Shown here: one piece after another, positions 21,970 through 32,615 of the stretch
Layout: each line of letters opens with the position of its first letter
Numbering within the stretch: position 1 is the first letter of the stretch
NCBI GenBank assembly: GCA_006384855.1
Contig: VCJN01002526.1
Location: 46,526-110,525 of the forward strand
Length of the DNA stretch: 64,000 nucleotides
DNA from: Tetraselmis striata
Taxonomy: Eukaryota > Chlorophyta > Chlorodendrophyceae > Chlorodendrales > Chlorodendraceae
Direction: 5' to 3'
Position numbers and translations under genes: made by a program
The notes under the pieces: generated by a model
What the model saw: only the letters and a program-made list of their open reading frames with translations
Database searches by the model: none
Told to the model about the DNA's origin: nothing

Positions 21970-23796
21970 CTCCCCTGGGATATATAGGCATTATTTATGT
22001 TATGTTTCTTGTGCCACATTGCAAAGTGAATGATTAACAGTACGGACACTGTGCTTAAACCAAGTGTGTCAGAGACAAGACGTTTGCAGACATTTGTTCT
22101 TTTTTTGATTGTGTCAGTTGACATTCAGAATCTATATAATATCTGGGATTTGGCAAGTCTATCCATGGGTGCCGACGCACCCGTAGGAACCCTTACAATA
22201 AGCCTCAAATTGGGCTTGCATGCAACCTATAAGAACATTCGTTATAGTTCCTCAGTAGTTACGTGTGCATTTGACCTCTGGCAGGCAGGGCGGGTGCGTA
22301 TTTGCATCGTTCTGATAGCCGCGCCGGCACCCAGATGTTAACCTGTGGTCCACCGCGACAGGAACCTGCCCTGGACGCACTCTGGCGGCCCTTCTGCTCC
22401 TTCTTCACCGCGCGCAGGAAGGTGCGTCCCCGCCATGCCTCCGCCCCCCCTTGCCGTTGTCGCGCTGCTTATGGCATGTCGGACAATGGCTGCACTTCCA
22501 GCTCTGTCGATGCGACTGCGTGTCATGGCCTGACGTCACCCGGTCCTGTGTCTTCCGCTGCCAGCACATGTGGCGCACCCTCACCGAGTCGGGCCTGCTC
22601 CCCAAGGCGCTGGCGGAGCAGGTGGGAGAGTACATTCCAGCGGATTGCCGCGCCCTGGTAGCTGCCCCTATCGCCGGGTCGCACCCTCAGGCAGGGCAGG
22701 GCGCGCGCGGCGTGGTGCCGGCTGGGGACGGCGTGGTTCCTCCCTCTGGGCGGCCGTGCTGGCTGCATGGCGACGTCACCTCGTTCAATGTGCTCTTGCG
22801 GAGGGACGGCGCGGCGCAGCAAGGCCCGCACTTGCCAGCGCGCCTCTCGCCCAGCGCCATTGTCGATCTGGGCGACTCGGGCCACGGCGACCCGCTCTAT
22901 GACCTCGTGGCCCTCCATGTCAGCCTGTTCAGGTGCCGCCACCGTCCAATTGAGCATCACCTGAGTCATGCTTTCTTTCACCCGCGCTCGCGCCACCACA
23001 TTTGTCAATGACATCCCCATCTCCGTCGATCTCAGTGCACTCCTGCCCGGGTTCCCACCGTACAATTAAATACGGTCCGCGGGCCAGAAAATAATGAACT
23101 GTTTTGCACTTTTGCATCGAAATATTTGTATGTATTTCGTGCTTTATTCTGAATTTTCTCTGTTGCATTGGTTTTTCTTCCTCGCGGGGGGGGGGGGGGG
23201 GGGGGGGGGGGGCGTTTGTTTTTTTATGGTATTCACTGCCCCGCGCCTACGCACCTAGAATAACCCTTTTTATTCTTATATCTTTCAGTCCGACTACAGT
23301 TTCGTCTACTTCTGACCTCTAGCAGGCAGGGCAGGTTCTTATTGCTGCGTCGGCACCCCTCCACAAAAAACTCCACAAAACGATATAAAATGCTATGATA
23401 GAAACCCCTAATTAAACGGTAGCGTAACGGGAAAAATCAGTGCGGGTTATTATTAAAGCAGTGTGTTTGCCGCAGGTGCAATGCCGCTCTGCTCCGCACA
23501 TTCCTGCAAGAGTACTGCAAGTCATTTCGCGACGACGGTCCACATGTGAACGACAACCGCCCGGCGGGGGGACAGCGGCTGCCTTGGTGGCTGGACCCCA
23601 CGGCTCGGGGGCTGCCACTGAGCCGCGCCGCCACCTGCTACCTCCTCCTGCACAAGCAGGAGCTGGTGAGTGGCGTGTGGAAGTCGATGCGGGCCGTTCC
23701 GGCGAGGGCATGGCCGGCAACGGCACGGAGATCACGTTGGAACAAGTCGAGCGCTTCCTGTGGACCCCGCTGATGGACATCGCCCCCCCGCAGTAG
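15375..23796 (+). CDS. F-box / JmjC / aminoglycoside-phosphotransferase-like protein (JMJ21-type)
   Basis: Probable exons (phases agree): 15375-15710, 16232-16401, 16742-16793, 16954-17062, 17163-17322, 17915-17997 or 18108, 18149-18256, 19318-19544, 19717-19767, 20167-20246, 20714-21452, 21757-21900, 22362-22421, 22565-22932, 23476-23796; about 1,000 residues. Exon 1 holds an F-box (LLVRLAPADLGRLACASSAL). Exons 2-10 form a JmjC domain, with iron ligands in SWHVDPQLTSAWN (HxD) and the distal His in FVPGGWWHMVLNLE, so a 2-oxoglutarate/Fe(II) oxygenase fold is expected. Exons 11-15 form a kinase-like APH domain with the catalytic-loop motif CWLHGDVTSFN and metal motif AIVDLGD, then GDPLYDLVALH. 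Exon 11 begins with a Glu/Asp-rich linker. The F-box predicts an SCF ubiquitin ligase adaptor; the oxygenase substrate is unknown. A one-base shift of frame near 23690-23740 is needed to reach the conserved end (TLEQVERFLW). Confidence 0.88.
16494..16541. repeat. (TA)n microsatellite in intron
   Basis: Pure TA dinucleotide run of about 24 units, within an intron of the F-box/JmjC gene. Confidence 0.97.
17546..17748 (+). repeat. MITE-like family B, diverged copy in intron
   Basis: Starts 'caggtgccgacgcacctg' and shares 'agcccttac', 'attgggcttgc', 'agaacattt', 'tttgacctct' and a terminal 'gacaccc' with the better copy at 22166-22333. It lies in the intron following the exon that ends at 17322. 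Terminal inverted repeats are eroded. Confidence 0.6.
18001..18050 (+). repeat. poly(C) tracts next to a splice junction
   Basis: Two long C runs (18001-18015 and about 18027-18049) immediately follow the end of a JmjC exon. If the exon ends at 17997 with a GC donor they are intronic. If it ends at 18108 they would encode a proline run inside the JmjC domain. Confidence 0.9.
18590..19040 (+). repeat. interspersed repeat family C, two copies in intron
   Basis: Two diverged copies, about 18590-18770 and 18835-19040. They share 'cgtgcaatt', 'ccaaaaactaa', '(t)tgttttgcaccttt', 'gcat(c)gaatat', 'tttattct' and a following G-rich or (GT) run with 'ccatggaccg' or 'ccacggaccg'. A third copy is at 23056-23186 and a reversed one at 39135-39285. 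All four lie in introns. Confidence 0.7.
19057..19134. repeat. (GT)n microsatellite in intron
   Basis: Nearly pure GT run of about 39 units with one TA interruption near the start, within the JmjC-encoding part of the gene. Confidence 0.97.
21928..21967. repeat. (CA)n microsatellite in intron
   Basis: About 20 CA units just downstream of the exon ending near 21900. Another homopolymer, poly(C), lies at 21469-21490 in the preceding intron. Confidence 0.96.
22166..22333 (+). mobile_element. MITE-like family B element with terminal inverted repeats
   Basis: A 168-bp sequence whose 5' end TGGGTGCCGACGC matches the reverse complement of its 3' end GCGCCGGCACCCA at 12 of 13 positions. It carries internal markers 'ggaacccttacaataagcctcaaattgggc' (in pieces), 'tgcatgcaacctataagaaca' and 'tttgacctctggcaggcaggg'. 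It sits in an intron, 28 bp before the exon starting at 22362, and has no coding capacity. Related copies are at 17546, 23241 and 39675. This is the structure of a non-autonomous DNA transposon; the parent transposase is not in the window. Confidence 0.75.
23056..23186 (+). repeat. family C repeat copy in intron
   Basis: Matches 18590-19040 through 'gtacaattaaatacggtcc', 'ggccagaaaataatgaactg', 'ttttgcacttttgcatcgaaat' and 'tttattctgaattt', and ends at a poly(G) run of about 27 bases (23186-23212). Confidence 0.75.
23241..23360 (+). repeat. MITE-like family B, short copy
   Basis: Begins 'ccgcgcctacgcacctag' and ends 'gctgcgtcggcacccct', with the internal marker 'tctgacctctagcaggcagggcagg' in common with 22166-22333. 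It directly follows the family C copy and poly(G) run. Confidence 0.65.
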
Positions 23797-24590
23797 TTCC
23801 AACATCACTTGTAACTTCGGCCGGAAGCCAAATTGGCGTTCAGGCAGCTAGCAAGCCGCAGCTCGGCGCCGTGGGTATATCCACCTATGCGGTAGTAAGC
23901 CCGTTGATTCGTGGCATACGGATGACGAAGGGTTACCCCACGCGGGCATGCGAAACGGGTCACATGCGTGACGCAGGCCCGGCGCGCATTGAGTGGGTTC
24001 ACAGCAAAGGTGATGGCTGCCTCGCTCCCGACGCATCAACGCGGTGATAACAATGTAGACCGGTGTATTGTGCTACACATTGTCTTTACATTCGGAATTT
24101 CATACAATTATGTTCCCGCTCAGTCTCTGATGCTTAACAGGCCAGCTCTCTTCCGGCCAGGCGACACGAACCCTCGCAGAGTTCACTATGAAATTTGAAA
24201 TTTGTTACCTCCGAATAAAGTTTTCGTCTTGACAAGCTTTCTCTATGCAACATCAGGGAAGGGCTTGCCCCGGACGAACCCGTGTAGGGTCTACTAATGA
24301 AAGCGCAAAGCGCACAGCCCTCTGAAGGCCCGCTGTACACTATGAACATGCGACACGCATCGCCAGTCGACATGCATATCATTGCGTGCCCATCAAACCG
24401 TGTTGGTCACGTTTGGAGTCGCTGATGCAGCCTTGCCTACAGATTGATGCCCTCAAGGTGAGGGCAGCCCTTGGAGACCACACGATGGGGTGGCAGCAGC
24501 GGCAGTGCCTGAGACGGGCGAGGCTGCAGACCATGATTGAGAGCTGGCAACTGAGCGGGCTACGGCGGCACTGACTGAGGCAATGTCCCA
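23797..24590. other. no gene seen; contains family D repeat
   Basis: Downstream of the F-box/JmjC gene. 24125-24200 ('ctgatgcttaacaggccagct', 'cggccaggcgacacgaaccc') resembles 28317-28390 and 28775-28850. The phrase 'cctctgaaggcc' at 24318 recurs at 28411. Nothing coding recognised. Confidence 0.4.
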
Positions 24591-24594
24591 GGGC

Positions 24595-25090
24595 GCATGG
24601 GCGGCATGTGCTCGAGGCAGGTAGGTGGGCTCCAAGGCCAACAGTGAGGCTGGGTAGCCATCATCGAGAGCCACCTGGGTGGAGACGTTCCAGGTGTGCC
24701 GCCCAAGTTGCTGCTACAGCGCTTGGAGCGTGTGCTCCCGTTGCAGTAGACCCAGATGCGAACAGTGGAATCCTTAGACCCGGAGGCCGGAGCGCGGCCG
24801 TCCGGCGCCCACGCCCGTATGTGCGAGACCTCGCAACACCTGAGGCGCGCTGACCTCCACTGCACCACCCTTGCCCACCCACCACACGCACACTGCAGCA
24901 TTCCCGGATCCAGAAAGCGGCAGCGAGGCGCCTATGCCACGGAGTACACCAAACAAGTGTGACCCTGCAGCACCTGCGGGTCGTTGTCGTCCACTTTTCC
25001 GTCCATATTTACTCGCCACACTCGAACCGAGGTATCCCCAGACCCGCATGCCAGGGAGCGGCCGTTCGGCGCCAAGGCCACTACTGAAAG
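24595..25090 (-). pseudogene. decayed WD40-repeat gene, 3' portion
   Basis: Minus-strand translation gives successive WD40 blades in broken frames. NGRSLACGSGDTSVRVW lies near 25070-25020, then a DDNDPQVLQGHT-type linker, GSGNAAVCVWWVGKGG near 24900, and APDGRAPASGSKDSTVRIW near 24800-24750. Each has the expected Gly-His ... Ala-Pro-Asp-Gly ... Ser-Gly-Ser ... Val-x-Ile/Val-Trp spacing. An in-frame stop and at least two frame changes interrupt it. It belongs with the blades at 26930-27420, from which it is separated by repeat insertions. WD40 proteins are scaffolds, and no specific partner can be inferred. Confidence 0.65.
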
Positions 25091-25250
25091 CAATACAAAA
25101 GATCCGAGCATGTCATATTCCTGCGGCGGGCAGCCGCATACATAGCTATAGCCGTATATGGGCAGCCGAGTACCGTTATATCGCGCTGTGCTCGTATCGG
25201 TATCGGGCAGCGCCGAGTATCGGTACGAGTGTAGCTACACCCCTCCACAT
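25084..25250 (+). repeat. family E repeat, copy 1
   Basis: The segment starting 'gaaagcaatacaaaagatcc' and continuing 'gagcatgtcata', 'gggcagccgcata', 'gtatatgg' and 'tatatcgcgctgt' is repeated at 26689-26800. Both copies sit between WD40-like blades on the opposite strand. Confidence 0.8.
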
Positions 25251-26688
25251 AAGTCCGGGTTTTGCATTTTAGATCGCAAAGCGCATGCATGGGCGAGGAT
25301 AACGCCGGCTGCATGTGCATACATGCCAACTACAGTGGGAATAGTTCGGGCAAACGCCTATTGTGCGCTTTATACCCACCCGCGCGACAACACGACCATT
25401 TGTGGGCGCCCTTGAAAAAACGCGAAATCATTGCATGATGCGTTGGCGCTAGAAAATTGTGGGTTGCGCCAACCGTCCAAACCTATGGGAATTGCGGCAC
25501 TCGTCGCACCAAACTCGGTGAATACGGCCCTTGGCATAAGTTGCACACACCGTGCGTGTAGGCCACTGAAAGCATGTCGCTATAGGCACGACGTGACACC
25601 CCAACGACAAGTTGGCCACTGTGGGGGGCAGTTTTGGGGTGAAAATGCTGTTGTTTTTGTGGCGAACGCACGTAGGAGAGGCGTTCGATGGCCCCCTTGG
25701 CGTAGGGCAATGCTCTACTATGTGGGCGCGTGGTGGAATGCCAGTTGCACCGTTTCGTGGGCGGGGTGGCGCGGTAGGGGCGTGGACTTTAATTAATATG
25801 AAATTCCTTGAAAAATGCTGTGGAAAATGGCATTTTGGCTGGTAGGTGTGTGTATCGCTAGGATGCGGCACATGCCAAGTGTTGGTGGTCCGTGGTCATC
25901 CACACACATAACGCTCTCGCGCAACCGAGTATGGGGCTTAGACACGCACTTGGCGCAAAGCCACGCGCCCGACATGGGTGGGCACATGAGGCAATGAGGG
26001 GCAACTTGGATGATCATCTTTGGGGATTTTTCCCGGGGCCCCAAAAATCGCTTCTTGATATTGGAAGACTGATTTTAACGCAGATTTGAACGAGGAATTG
26101 CGTGGTATTTTTAAAAAGTTTTTCTGAGCAAACGCTGAGAAATTATAGCGTTTTAAAGCCGAGGGGGTGTTGCTGAGCGTGGCCAACACTGATGCCATGT
26201 CAGTATCGCAACGCGACATGTATTAGCAGCCACCCACACGGCTGCACCCCAACCAAATGCACCCGAGCCCCTCACCAATGTGTTTCCTCACGCGTTCATG
26301 GCCATCCCGCCGTGTGGTTGTCTATTCACGCGCGTCGGCGTGTGCGCGATACCGACCCTGGTTTTGGTGCAGTCGCAGGCGACGCCCATCCACGCACCAA
26401 GTGCAGCGTGGCACCCTAGTCAAAGGTCTTTAAGCTTCAGTTTGAGCCACTCGTTATGCAGGTCTTATAAAACCCTCTGAGATTCCAGGGTTTCATCTCA
26501 TATAACCTACGTTCAGGTACCCTAGACTTCTGAAGTCTTGAGACTGCCGAAAAGGGACCCCAAACTTATGTAGAGGGGTGTATTAACATTCCATCCTGTC
26601 CCATCCATGGACGACTAATCCGATTTCCGGGTGGTAGGGAAATCGAACCAGTGACCTCCTAGATCGCAGCCAAGGCTCCGAAACCAAT
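25251..26688. other. no recognisable gene between decayed WD40 segments
   Basis: Several open frames (for example minus 25449-25871 and plus 25431-25796) have no family signature. The composition is moderate GC. It may be inserted repeat sequence splitting the WD40 gene. Confidence 0.35.
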
Positions 26689-26800
26689 GAAAGCAATACA
26701 AAAGATCCGAGCATGTCATAAATCTGCGGGCAGCCGCATATATGGCCATATAGCCAGTACACGTGCAACCGAGTACGGGTATATCGCGCTGTAAAAGTGA
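26689..26800 (+). repeat. family E repeat, copy 2
   Basis: Near-identical beginning to 25084-25250 ('gaaagcaatacaaaagatcc', 'gagcatgtcataa', 'cgggcagccgcatat', 'tatatcgcgctgta'). Confidence 0.8.
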
Positions 26801-26929
26801 AGTAAAGTTCGCCCTGGGACATCGGCCGAAGCCGCCCCAGCACTTGACCCCTTGCGCCAACTGCAGTCGTAGGTCTGGCATAGCCCAAGCCCATTGCCTC
26901 AGTACGAGTACGAGTATACCTAACAACTG

Positions 26930-27560
26930 AGTACACCGAATCACGGTGACCCTGCAGCATCTGAGGGCCGCCGACTTGCACTGTGCCATCCTCGCATGAC
27001 GCAGAGCCTACCTGTACACTACCGGAACACGTCCACTATGTACATGAGCTTCATCGCTTCGCGCACGATTGCGTACGAGAGGCGCAAGCTCGTATGACGG
27101 ATGCCCGCATGATGGAGAACACGTGCACCAGAGGACCCGGAGGCCAGGGAGCGGTCGTCAGGCGCCCACGCCTCCGAGTACACACCGCGAGACGTGTGGC
27201 CTCGCAGTTTCTGCGGGACATCCTCCCTCACTCGCCGCAGCTCGACCATGGCATCATCAGACCCGAAGGCCAGGGCGCTACCGTCCGGTGCCCGAGCAAG
27301 CACCGAGTAAACCCTGACATCGTGGTATGGCCGCTCGCTACCCGCCACTACGCCGTCCGCATCCACCCACCGGACCCGCATGGTTAATTTCTCGGATCCA
27401 GAGGCTTCGTGCTGGGCGTTGGTAATAACCCCTAAGACCCCTGCCGGCCGGCTAGGTGGGGCAGGGGGCTGAGCGGGGTGGCCGGTTGTGGCGGATCCTT
27501 GGATCCTGCGACGACTGGGGAGCCCTACGGGGGGGCGTTTCAAATAATACTCGTAGTCCC
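26930..27560 (-). pseudogene. decayed WD40-repeat gene, 5' portion
   Basis: The minus frame between about 27560 and 27080 reads through two recognisable blades: VRVYSVLARAPDGSALAFGS followed by DDAMVELRRV, and LRGHTSRGVYSEAWAPDDRS followed by LASGSSGARV. A further GGPQMLQGHRDSVYSV start of blade follows near 26970 in another frame. Upstream is a proline-rich stretch and a TMRVRWVDADG blade end. Key Trp residues of the WD dipeptides are degraded and frames shift between blades, so I read it as a dying gene, continuous with 24595-25090. It is open to 28374 on the same frame only by chance fusion with a LINE fragment. Confidence 0.65.
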
Positions 27561-27879
27561 GGTAGCGCATGCTTGCGCCGCCGGGCAGCATCCTTGTACG
27601 TGGGGCTGCTAAGATTAATTCATGTATGACCTCGGCCTTGCGTCGGCCTCTCCGAGATCTCCCTACGGGTTGGGAGGGGGGCTCCGTACGACTCGGTTGG
27701 GGACAGCCTACTCGCGAGGGCTGTTCGAAATGCAATCGTGGTTTCGTACTACGGTGCGACCTACCCGGTACGGGGGCGCTACAATACTCCACACAAACGT
27801 GCACGTTGGCGGATGTTACACATCCAGCCGTGCACGGGGCCCAGAAAGCCGCCCTCGGGCGGTGACCTCGGCCATGAGC

Positions 27880-28142
27880 GTAGGCAGGCGGCCGCCGCGA
27901 CCCCGCCAAGAACGTTGTCTGCATGCGCCATTTTGATGAGCAAGGCGAAGTGGCGGCGCCACGCAGACAAGAGCTGGCCGATTTTCGATCTTTAAAGCCA
28001 GTGTGCGTGTGGCTAGCTTTCGCGAGCTCCACCAAGCAGGCCTCAGCGTGTGGGGCCAACGAGCCGAACTCGGAGACGGCGAAAGGAACAAAGCGAAGCA
28101 TGGCGGCGGCGTTACGGACACCCTCGTCATACTTCTGGATTT
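27880..28142 (-). mobile_element. LINE fragment, 3' coding part
   Basis: Minus-strand translation gives IQKYDEGVRNAAAMLRFVPF, then AVSEFGSLAPHAEACLVELA. This is nearly the same as the C-terminal domain of the LINE at 56.9-57.0 kb on the plus strand (IQKYDEGVRNAAGMLRFVPL). The fragment is truncated on both sides and joined to unrelated sequence. Confidence 0.88.
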
Positions 28143-29640
28143 TTAATTTATTACATGTACTGCAACATACTAATCCTTCAGAGGGTTGCACGCTACGCGC
28201 TTGGATTAAAGCGGACCTTATGCCGCGTGCAGCCGGGCCGTAAGACACGAGGCCCGATTGGAAAAAAGACTGAGCGAGAATTAAGTTGTAAGAAAAATCC
28301 AATTTCCTGTTTAGTCTTTTGATACTAAACATACCGGCTGACTCACGGCCCGGCTGGACAAATAATCCGCACATGGTCCACGAACTAGAGCGCGAAGCAT
28401 CTAGCTAGCCCTCTGAAGGCCAAATCCCTTATCACCCCTTCTAGCAACTGGCATGGTGATTCCTCGTGGGCTAAGCCCCTCCTACAGCACTGTCCCAACC
28501 CTAGGCACCCATCCATCGCTTAACACAAAGCCACGAAAGTCTTCCAGAATCTGAGGAGGGTTGTTATCTAATGCGCCGTCCCCGCGCGCCCATCCGCCAC
28601 ACGCGCGCGGCGCCATCTGCTGATCTGCAGGCAAGGGATCGGCCGCCTGGCGCCCATGCCACTGATTGCACCGCATTTGTGTGGCCTTGCAGCACATGGG
28701 ATCGCAACATTTATACGTCTCAGCCTCAGCGGCGTCGAAAACTTTGAGATTGGAAATTTCTTGCAACTTTGTTCTAGCTTAGTCTTTGATGCTTAACATG
28801 TTAGCTGCCTTACAGCCCGGCGGCAAAAACCCGCACAAGGTCCACTGATTAAAATGCGTAGCGGGTAGCTCTGTTAAGGCTTGCGTCTCAGCGTACGTAC
28901 CAGGCATATATGCATCCATTTCCAATCTGCGCCCGTGATACTTTCGTGTATTATTCGTGTATGTTGGCAAATAGAATTTTTTTGGCGAAATAAAGAATTA
29001 TAGGTGCTGAGACGCTTAGTTCAAATACGCCGTTTCCAACATGGCCCGCCCTTTCAGTTCTCCAGCCTTTTCCGTTTTGCATAGGGGCATTTCGTATTGA
29101 TTTCGGATCCGTGGGCCCGTAAGCATGATTCGAAAAATACGCCTATACGCCAATTTTACGTACCTATACGCTGTGGTCTGAGCGCCGGAATACAAGTCTC
29201 TGCAGAAAACAAGCACAAGGAATGACAAAGCATGTGTATACGCCTTCTTTCGGGATGGTGTGAAACAAGTAAAGTTCTTGGCGCAGTGTGTGCCATCACA
29301 ACAAATAACATGCGTCCGAGTCCGTTTTCCGGGTTCGTACCTCTATCTACGGTGTATAGTGCGAGGGCTTCCGCAACAGTGAAGATGCTGAGAATAATGG
29401 TCGTTACGAGGAGCAGCCCCAGCTGCCCCCCCCCCCCCCCCCCTAGTTTCTAACAAACATAATTTATTTCTAGACAGCCCCGGGCACTGTCCCAGGTATG
29501 CTGGCGGTTAGTTTCCCTCACGGACCCAACTGCCACTTACTATTCCATGTAACTTATCATTGTAACAATATGTTTCTAATTATTAGTGGTCTCTTGCCTC
29601 ATCCTGCATGTCAGCAGAAGGCCGGTGTGGTCCTGGCCCA
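28143..29640. other. no gene seen; family D repeats and poly(C)
   Basis: Family D copies lie at about 28317-28390 ('gatactaaacataccggctg', 'cacggcccggctgg', 'ccgcacatggtccac') and 28775-28850 ('gatgcttaacatgttagctg', 'acagcccggcgg', 'cccgcacaaggtccac'). A poly(C) run lies at about 29428-29443. No coding family recognised. Confidence 0.4.
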
Positions 29641-29644
29641 CAGG

Positions 29645-30545
29645 TCACGACTTAACATGCATGCGTGAAGGATGGCCGTGTTTGGGAAGATGGCCACCGC
29701 CTGGGGAGCCGTGCCGGCATCTTCCACACAGCTTGAAACTCCAAATCGACGCGATCCGACACAGATTCAAGCTTGGCGCGGCACATGATAGCTGTGGTGG
29801 CCTTGAGGCTATCATGTGCCTGCAGTGCGGATTCAAATGCCTCGACCGCGAGCTCTTATTCTGCTTCATGTGCCTCGTTCGCATGCCACTCTGCCAGCCC
29901 CGCATCATCCCGCGCTGTCTATGCCTCGGCGGCGCGCTGCTCTGCCAGCTTCTCCGCCGCCATCGCATCATCGCAAGCAGCTTGCGCGTCAAGAGCTTGC
30001 CGCTCTGCCGCCACCCTGGCAGCCCGCGCTTGCATAGCCATCACCGTGCTCGCGGCCACCCCGCCATCAGGACCAGCACCAACAGCGTCCCCAACTACGC
30101 CCTGAGCAGCTCACGACGCCGGCTAGAATGCATTTCTGACGCTGCCAGGTGTTCCTTCATCCGACCCGTCGGCCGCTGGTTCAGGCGACGTTGCTCGGCC
30201 GCCCTCAGCCACCCCCGCCAAAACACAGCCTCCTCCGGCGGCAGCAGGGGCAGCGGCGCCTTGGCCGCCGCCACCGCCTGCCATGCGCCTGCCTTAATCT
30301 TTAGTTCAGGGTGCTGCTTGTGGTACATCAAGTCCTTCTCAACGTACGACAGCGCCATGCGCACAGCAAGGCGCCCCAGCCCTCCTCAGTCTCCAGTACG
30401 CCGGCGAGGATGCCGCAGTCACACATGTTGATGGAGGCCAGGCAGCTAAACATCTCATGCACCCCAAGCTGGGCCATAAGACGCCCAAGCACAATCTCCT
30501 CGCCATTATAGGTGCGTGTGGCCAAACTTCCCCGTCCTTGTACAC
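29645..30545 (-). pseudogene. unrecognised, broken coding stretch (helical, Ala-rich)
   Basis: Minus-strand sequence looks protein-like in three joined frames. 30525-30350 reads NGEEIVLGRLMAQLGVHEMF then SCLASINMCDCGILAGVLET, like an armadillo/HEAT-type helical repeat. 30364-30095 reads MALSYVEKDLMYHKQHPELK and onwards to an RRELLRA end. 30100-29660 reads an Ala/Glu/Gln-rich coiled-coil (AAERQALDAQAACDDAMAAE) but with a UAG and a UAA codon inside. The shifts at about 30370 and 30110 and the internal stops argue for a pseudogene or an error-rich assembly. No family can be named. Confidence 0.35.
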
Positions 30546-31415
30546 TGCCGCCTCAAGGTTGGACGAACCTTAAACACTACGCGCCCGCTGCGATTGTATG
30601 AGCCATCGCAAGGCGGGCTGGTGCCGAAGCTCGGTGGCATGCTGGGCGGCTTTACTCATGGCATGCAATTACCCACCCGGCACCTCATGTGCGAGCGCAT
30701 GTGGGGGGGGGGAGGGCTGCAAGCCCAAGGCGCATTGTAAGCAACTCTCATGCCTGTCGCTCCAATACCAACACAAACACCGGGCTTGCCATAGTAGTGG
30801 CAAGCGCCTGAACCTGCCCGTGCCGATGGGCCGGCGTCACGAGAATAGAAACAAGTCGCCAAGAAACAAGTCGAATGTCTCTGTTCATCATGCGGAGCCG
30901 CGGTGGGGGCGCACCTGCACGCAATTTTAAAAGGTCAGCCAAGCTTTGTCCACAAATGCAACAAACTAACAAACTCGGAGCACTTAGCAGTGCCCTTCCC
31001 GATGCCCTTCCGCCATGGTACCGCCCCCTCTGCCTGCAGTTCCAGCTAGTCTCCCCAGTACGCAATCTGGCCGGCGCCCATCTATAGCTTTGGGTGGCAT
31101 AATGCACACGCCACAATGACAAACAGGCTCGGCAAACTGGTGGACAATAACGGTTTTAAGTTGTCACCACAAAGCTGTGAAAGGCCCACTGAGTTGATAA
31201 TGTTTGTCATCCTCAGCGCCTCAGCTAGCGATTAGAGATGACAACTCATGGCGGAAAGACTTGCATCCAACCCATAAGTGCCATTGCTGTGTACAAAGCA
31301 ATCTGGGCACGGAAAGTGGTAACTTGTAAGTTCAACACTGACATGGGACATCGTTTCATTTGCTTAGTATAAATGACAGTTTTTTATATCAATTCACAAT
31401 ACCGTATCACTCCAA
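30546..31415. other. no gene seen
   Basis: No coding signature. Contains a short poly(G) run near 30702-30712. Confidence 0.3.
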
Positions 31416-31443
31416 ATGCAGCGATTCAGCATATCCAAATCCA

Positions 31444-31776
31444 ACACACACACACACACGCACACACACAAGGGCTGCAGCCATGCACCCAATCGCGGCA
31501 GAGTGATGCCCTCTAGCTACCCCCGGGCCTGGTTGCTGGGCGCGTTTAACCATGCCATATATACACGTGCACATATGTATACATACATATGTATATATAT
31601 ATATACATCTATCTTTATATACATATATTTGTATACATGTGCAGATATACCTATCTATCTATATGTATATGTATCAATATCTATACATATGTGAATGTAT
31701 ATACACAAACATATGTTCATCTACATGTATGTATACATATGTATCTATGTGTGTATATATACATACATATATGCAT

Positions 31777-31823
<47 letters not shown>

Positions 31824-31940
31824 CAACGAAGGCTCACACAGACACACACAGACACAGACACACAGACACAGACACACAGACACACACAGACACACAGACA
31901 CACACACACACACACACACACATAGACACACACACACGTT
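31444..31940. repeat. compound microsatellite block
   Basis: A (CA)n run is at about 31444-31469. A long TA/CA/TG-alternating tract with pure (TA)n at 31783-31820 covers about 31555-31820. A (CAGACA)n/(CA)n tract is at about 31837-31937. These produce spurious Tyr/Ile and Thr/His open frames. Confidence 0.95.
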
Positions 31941-32615
31941 ATGATCCGCACCCGCCCTTGCTGCGACAGTCGCAGCGCGTTCAGTTAATCGACGCGGGGC
32001 GCGCAATTACGCGGACGTGACTTATTGTGGCGACTACACGCATGGTCACATGACCTGCTCACCTTATTTATATTCGTGCGCGCGCGGGGGATGGGGCGCG
32101 GGGCGTCATACCGCCGTACTAAGTACTGTCGGTGCTGTTGCCGCAATCCACTACGACGATACTACACACAACACGGATACGGGTACCTTTAACGTACGAC
32201 CACCGTATCTGTATGCTGTATTTTAGAATTAGTATACTGCATTATATCAGCAGCAGCGAATACTTACTGCTGCACGGACCGGTATGGTACTAACAACAAG
32301 TCCGACTAGTTCGACGAAAATTATTCTAGGGGACTAATTAGCATCTCTATATAACTCTCACATAGAAGCCGACATTCTCTTACGCGCTGCCGACGTCGTC
32401 GTTCTGCCGCCACCTGCTCCGAGGCAGTCAGCCTAACCGACCCGCGCGTCGGATGTAAGTATCAATGCCTGCTGCGCCTGAGTGTCAGTTCCCCGCGGCG
32501 CGCTGACACAAATCGCGGCAGCGGCCGTGCCGTGAGCAGCCAGCGGGAGCAGCGAGAGCGCCCAGCAGCCCAGCAGCAGCGGCGGCGAGGGTGTGTGTGC
32601 CGGGGGGGCGCGGGG
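31941..32615. other. upstream region of the NPHP4 gene
   Basis: No coding sequence recognised. The last about 150 bp before the start codon at 32616 are GC-rich, and the reading frame is open upstream to 32532, so an alternative non-ATG start cannot be excluded. The ATG at 32616 is preferred because the conserved-looking peptide begins there. Confidence 0.4.

Noticed and set aside
26600..26690. tRNA on the minus strand
   Set aside because: There is a 'ggttcgattt' B-box-like string, but no acceptor stem, anticodon arm or A box can be paired around it.
27019..28374. A 451-codon minus-strand protein
   Set aside because: It joins a LINE C-terminal fragment to decayed WD40 blades through unrelated sequence; no coherent protein.
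29660..30100. Reassigned stop codons (UAG/UAA read as Gln)
   Set aside because: The Ala-rich minus frame would read well through UAG and UAA, as would 7508-7510. However, the F-box/JmjC and NPHP4 genes end at UAG exactly where their families end, so the standard code is more likely.
31552..32020. Tyr/Ile/His-rich open frames
   Set aside because: Translations of TA and CA microsatellites.
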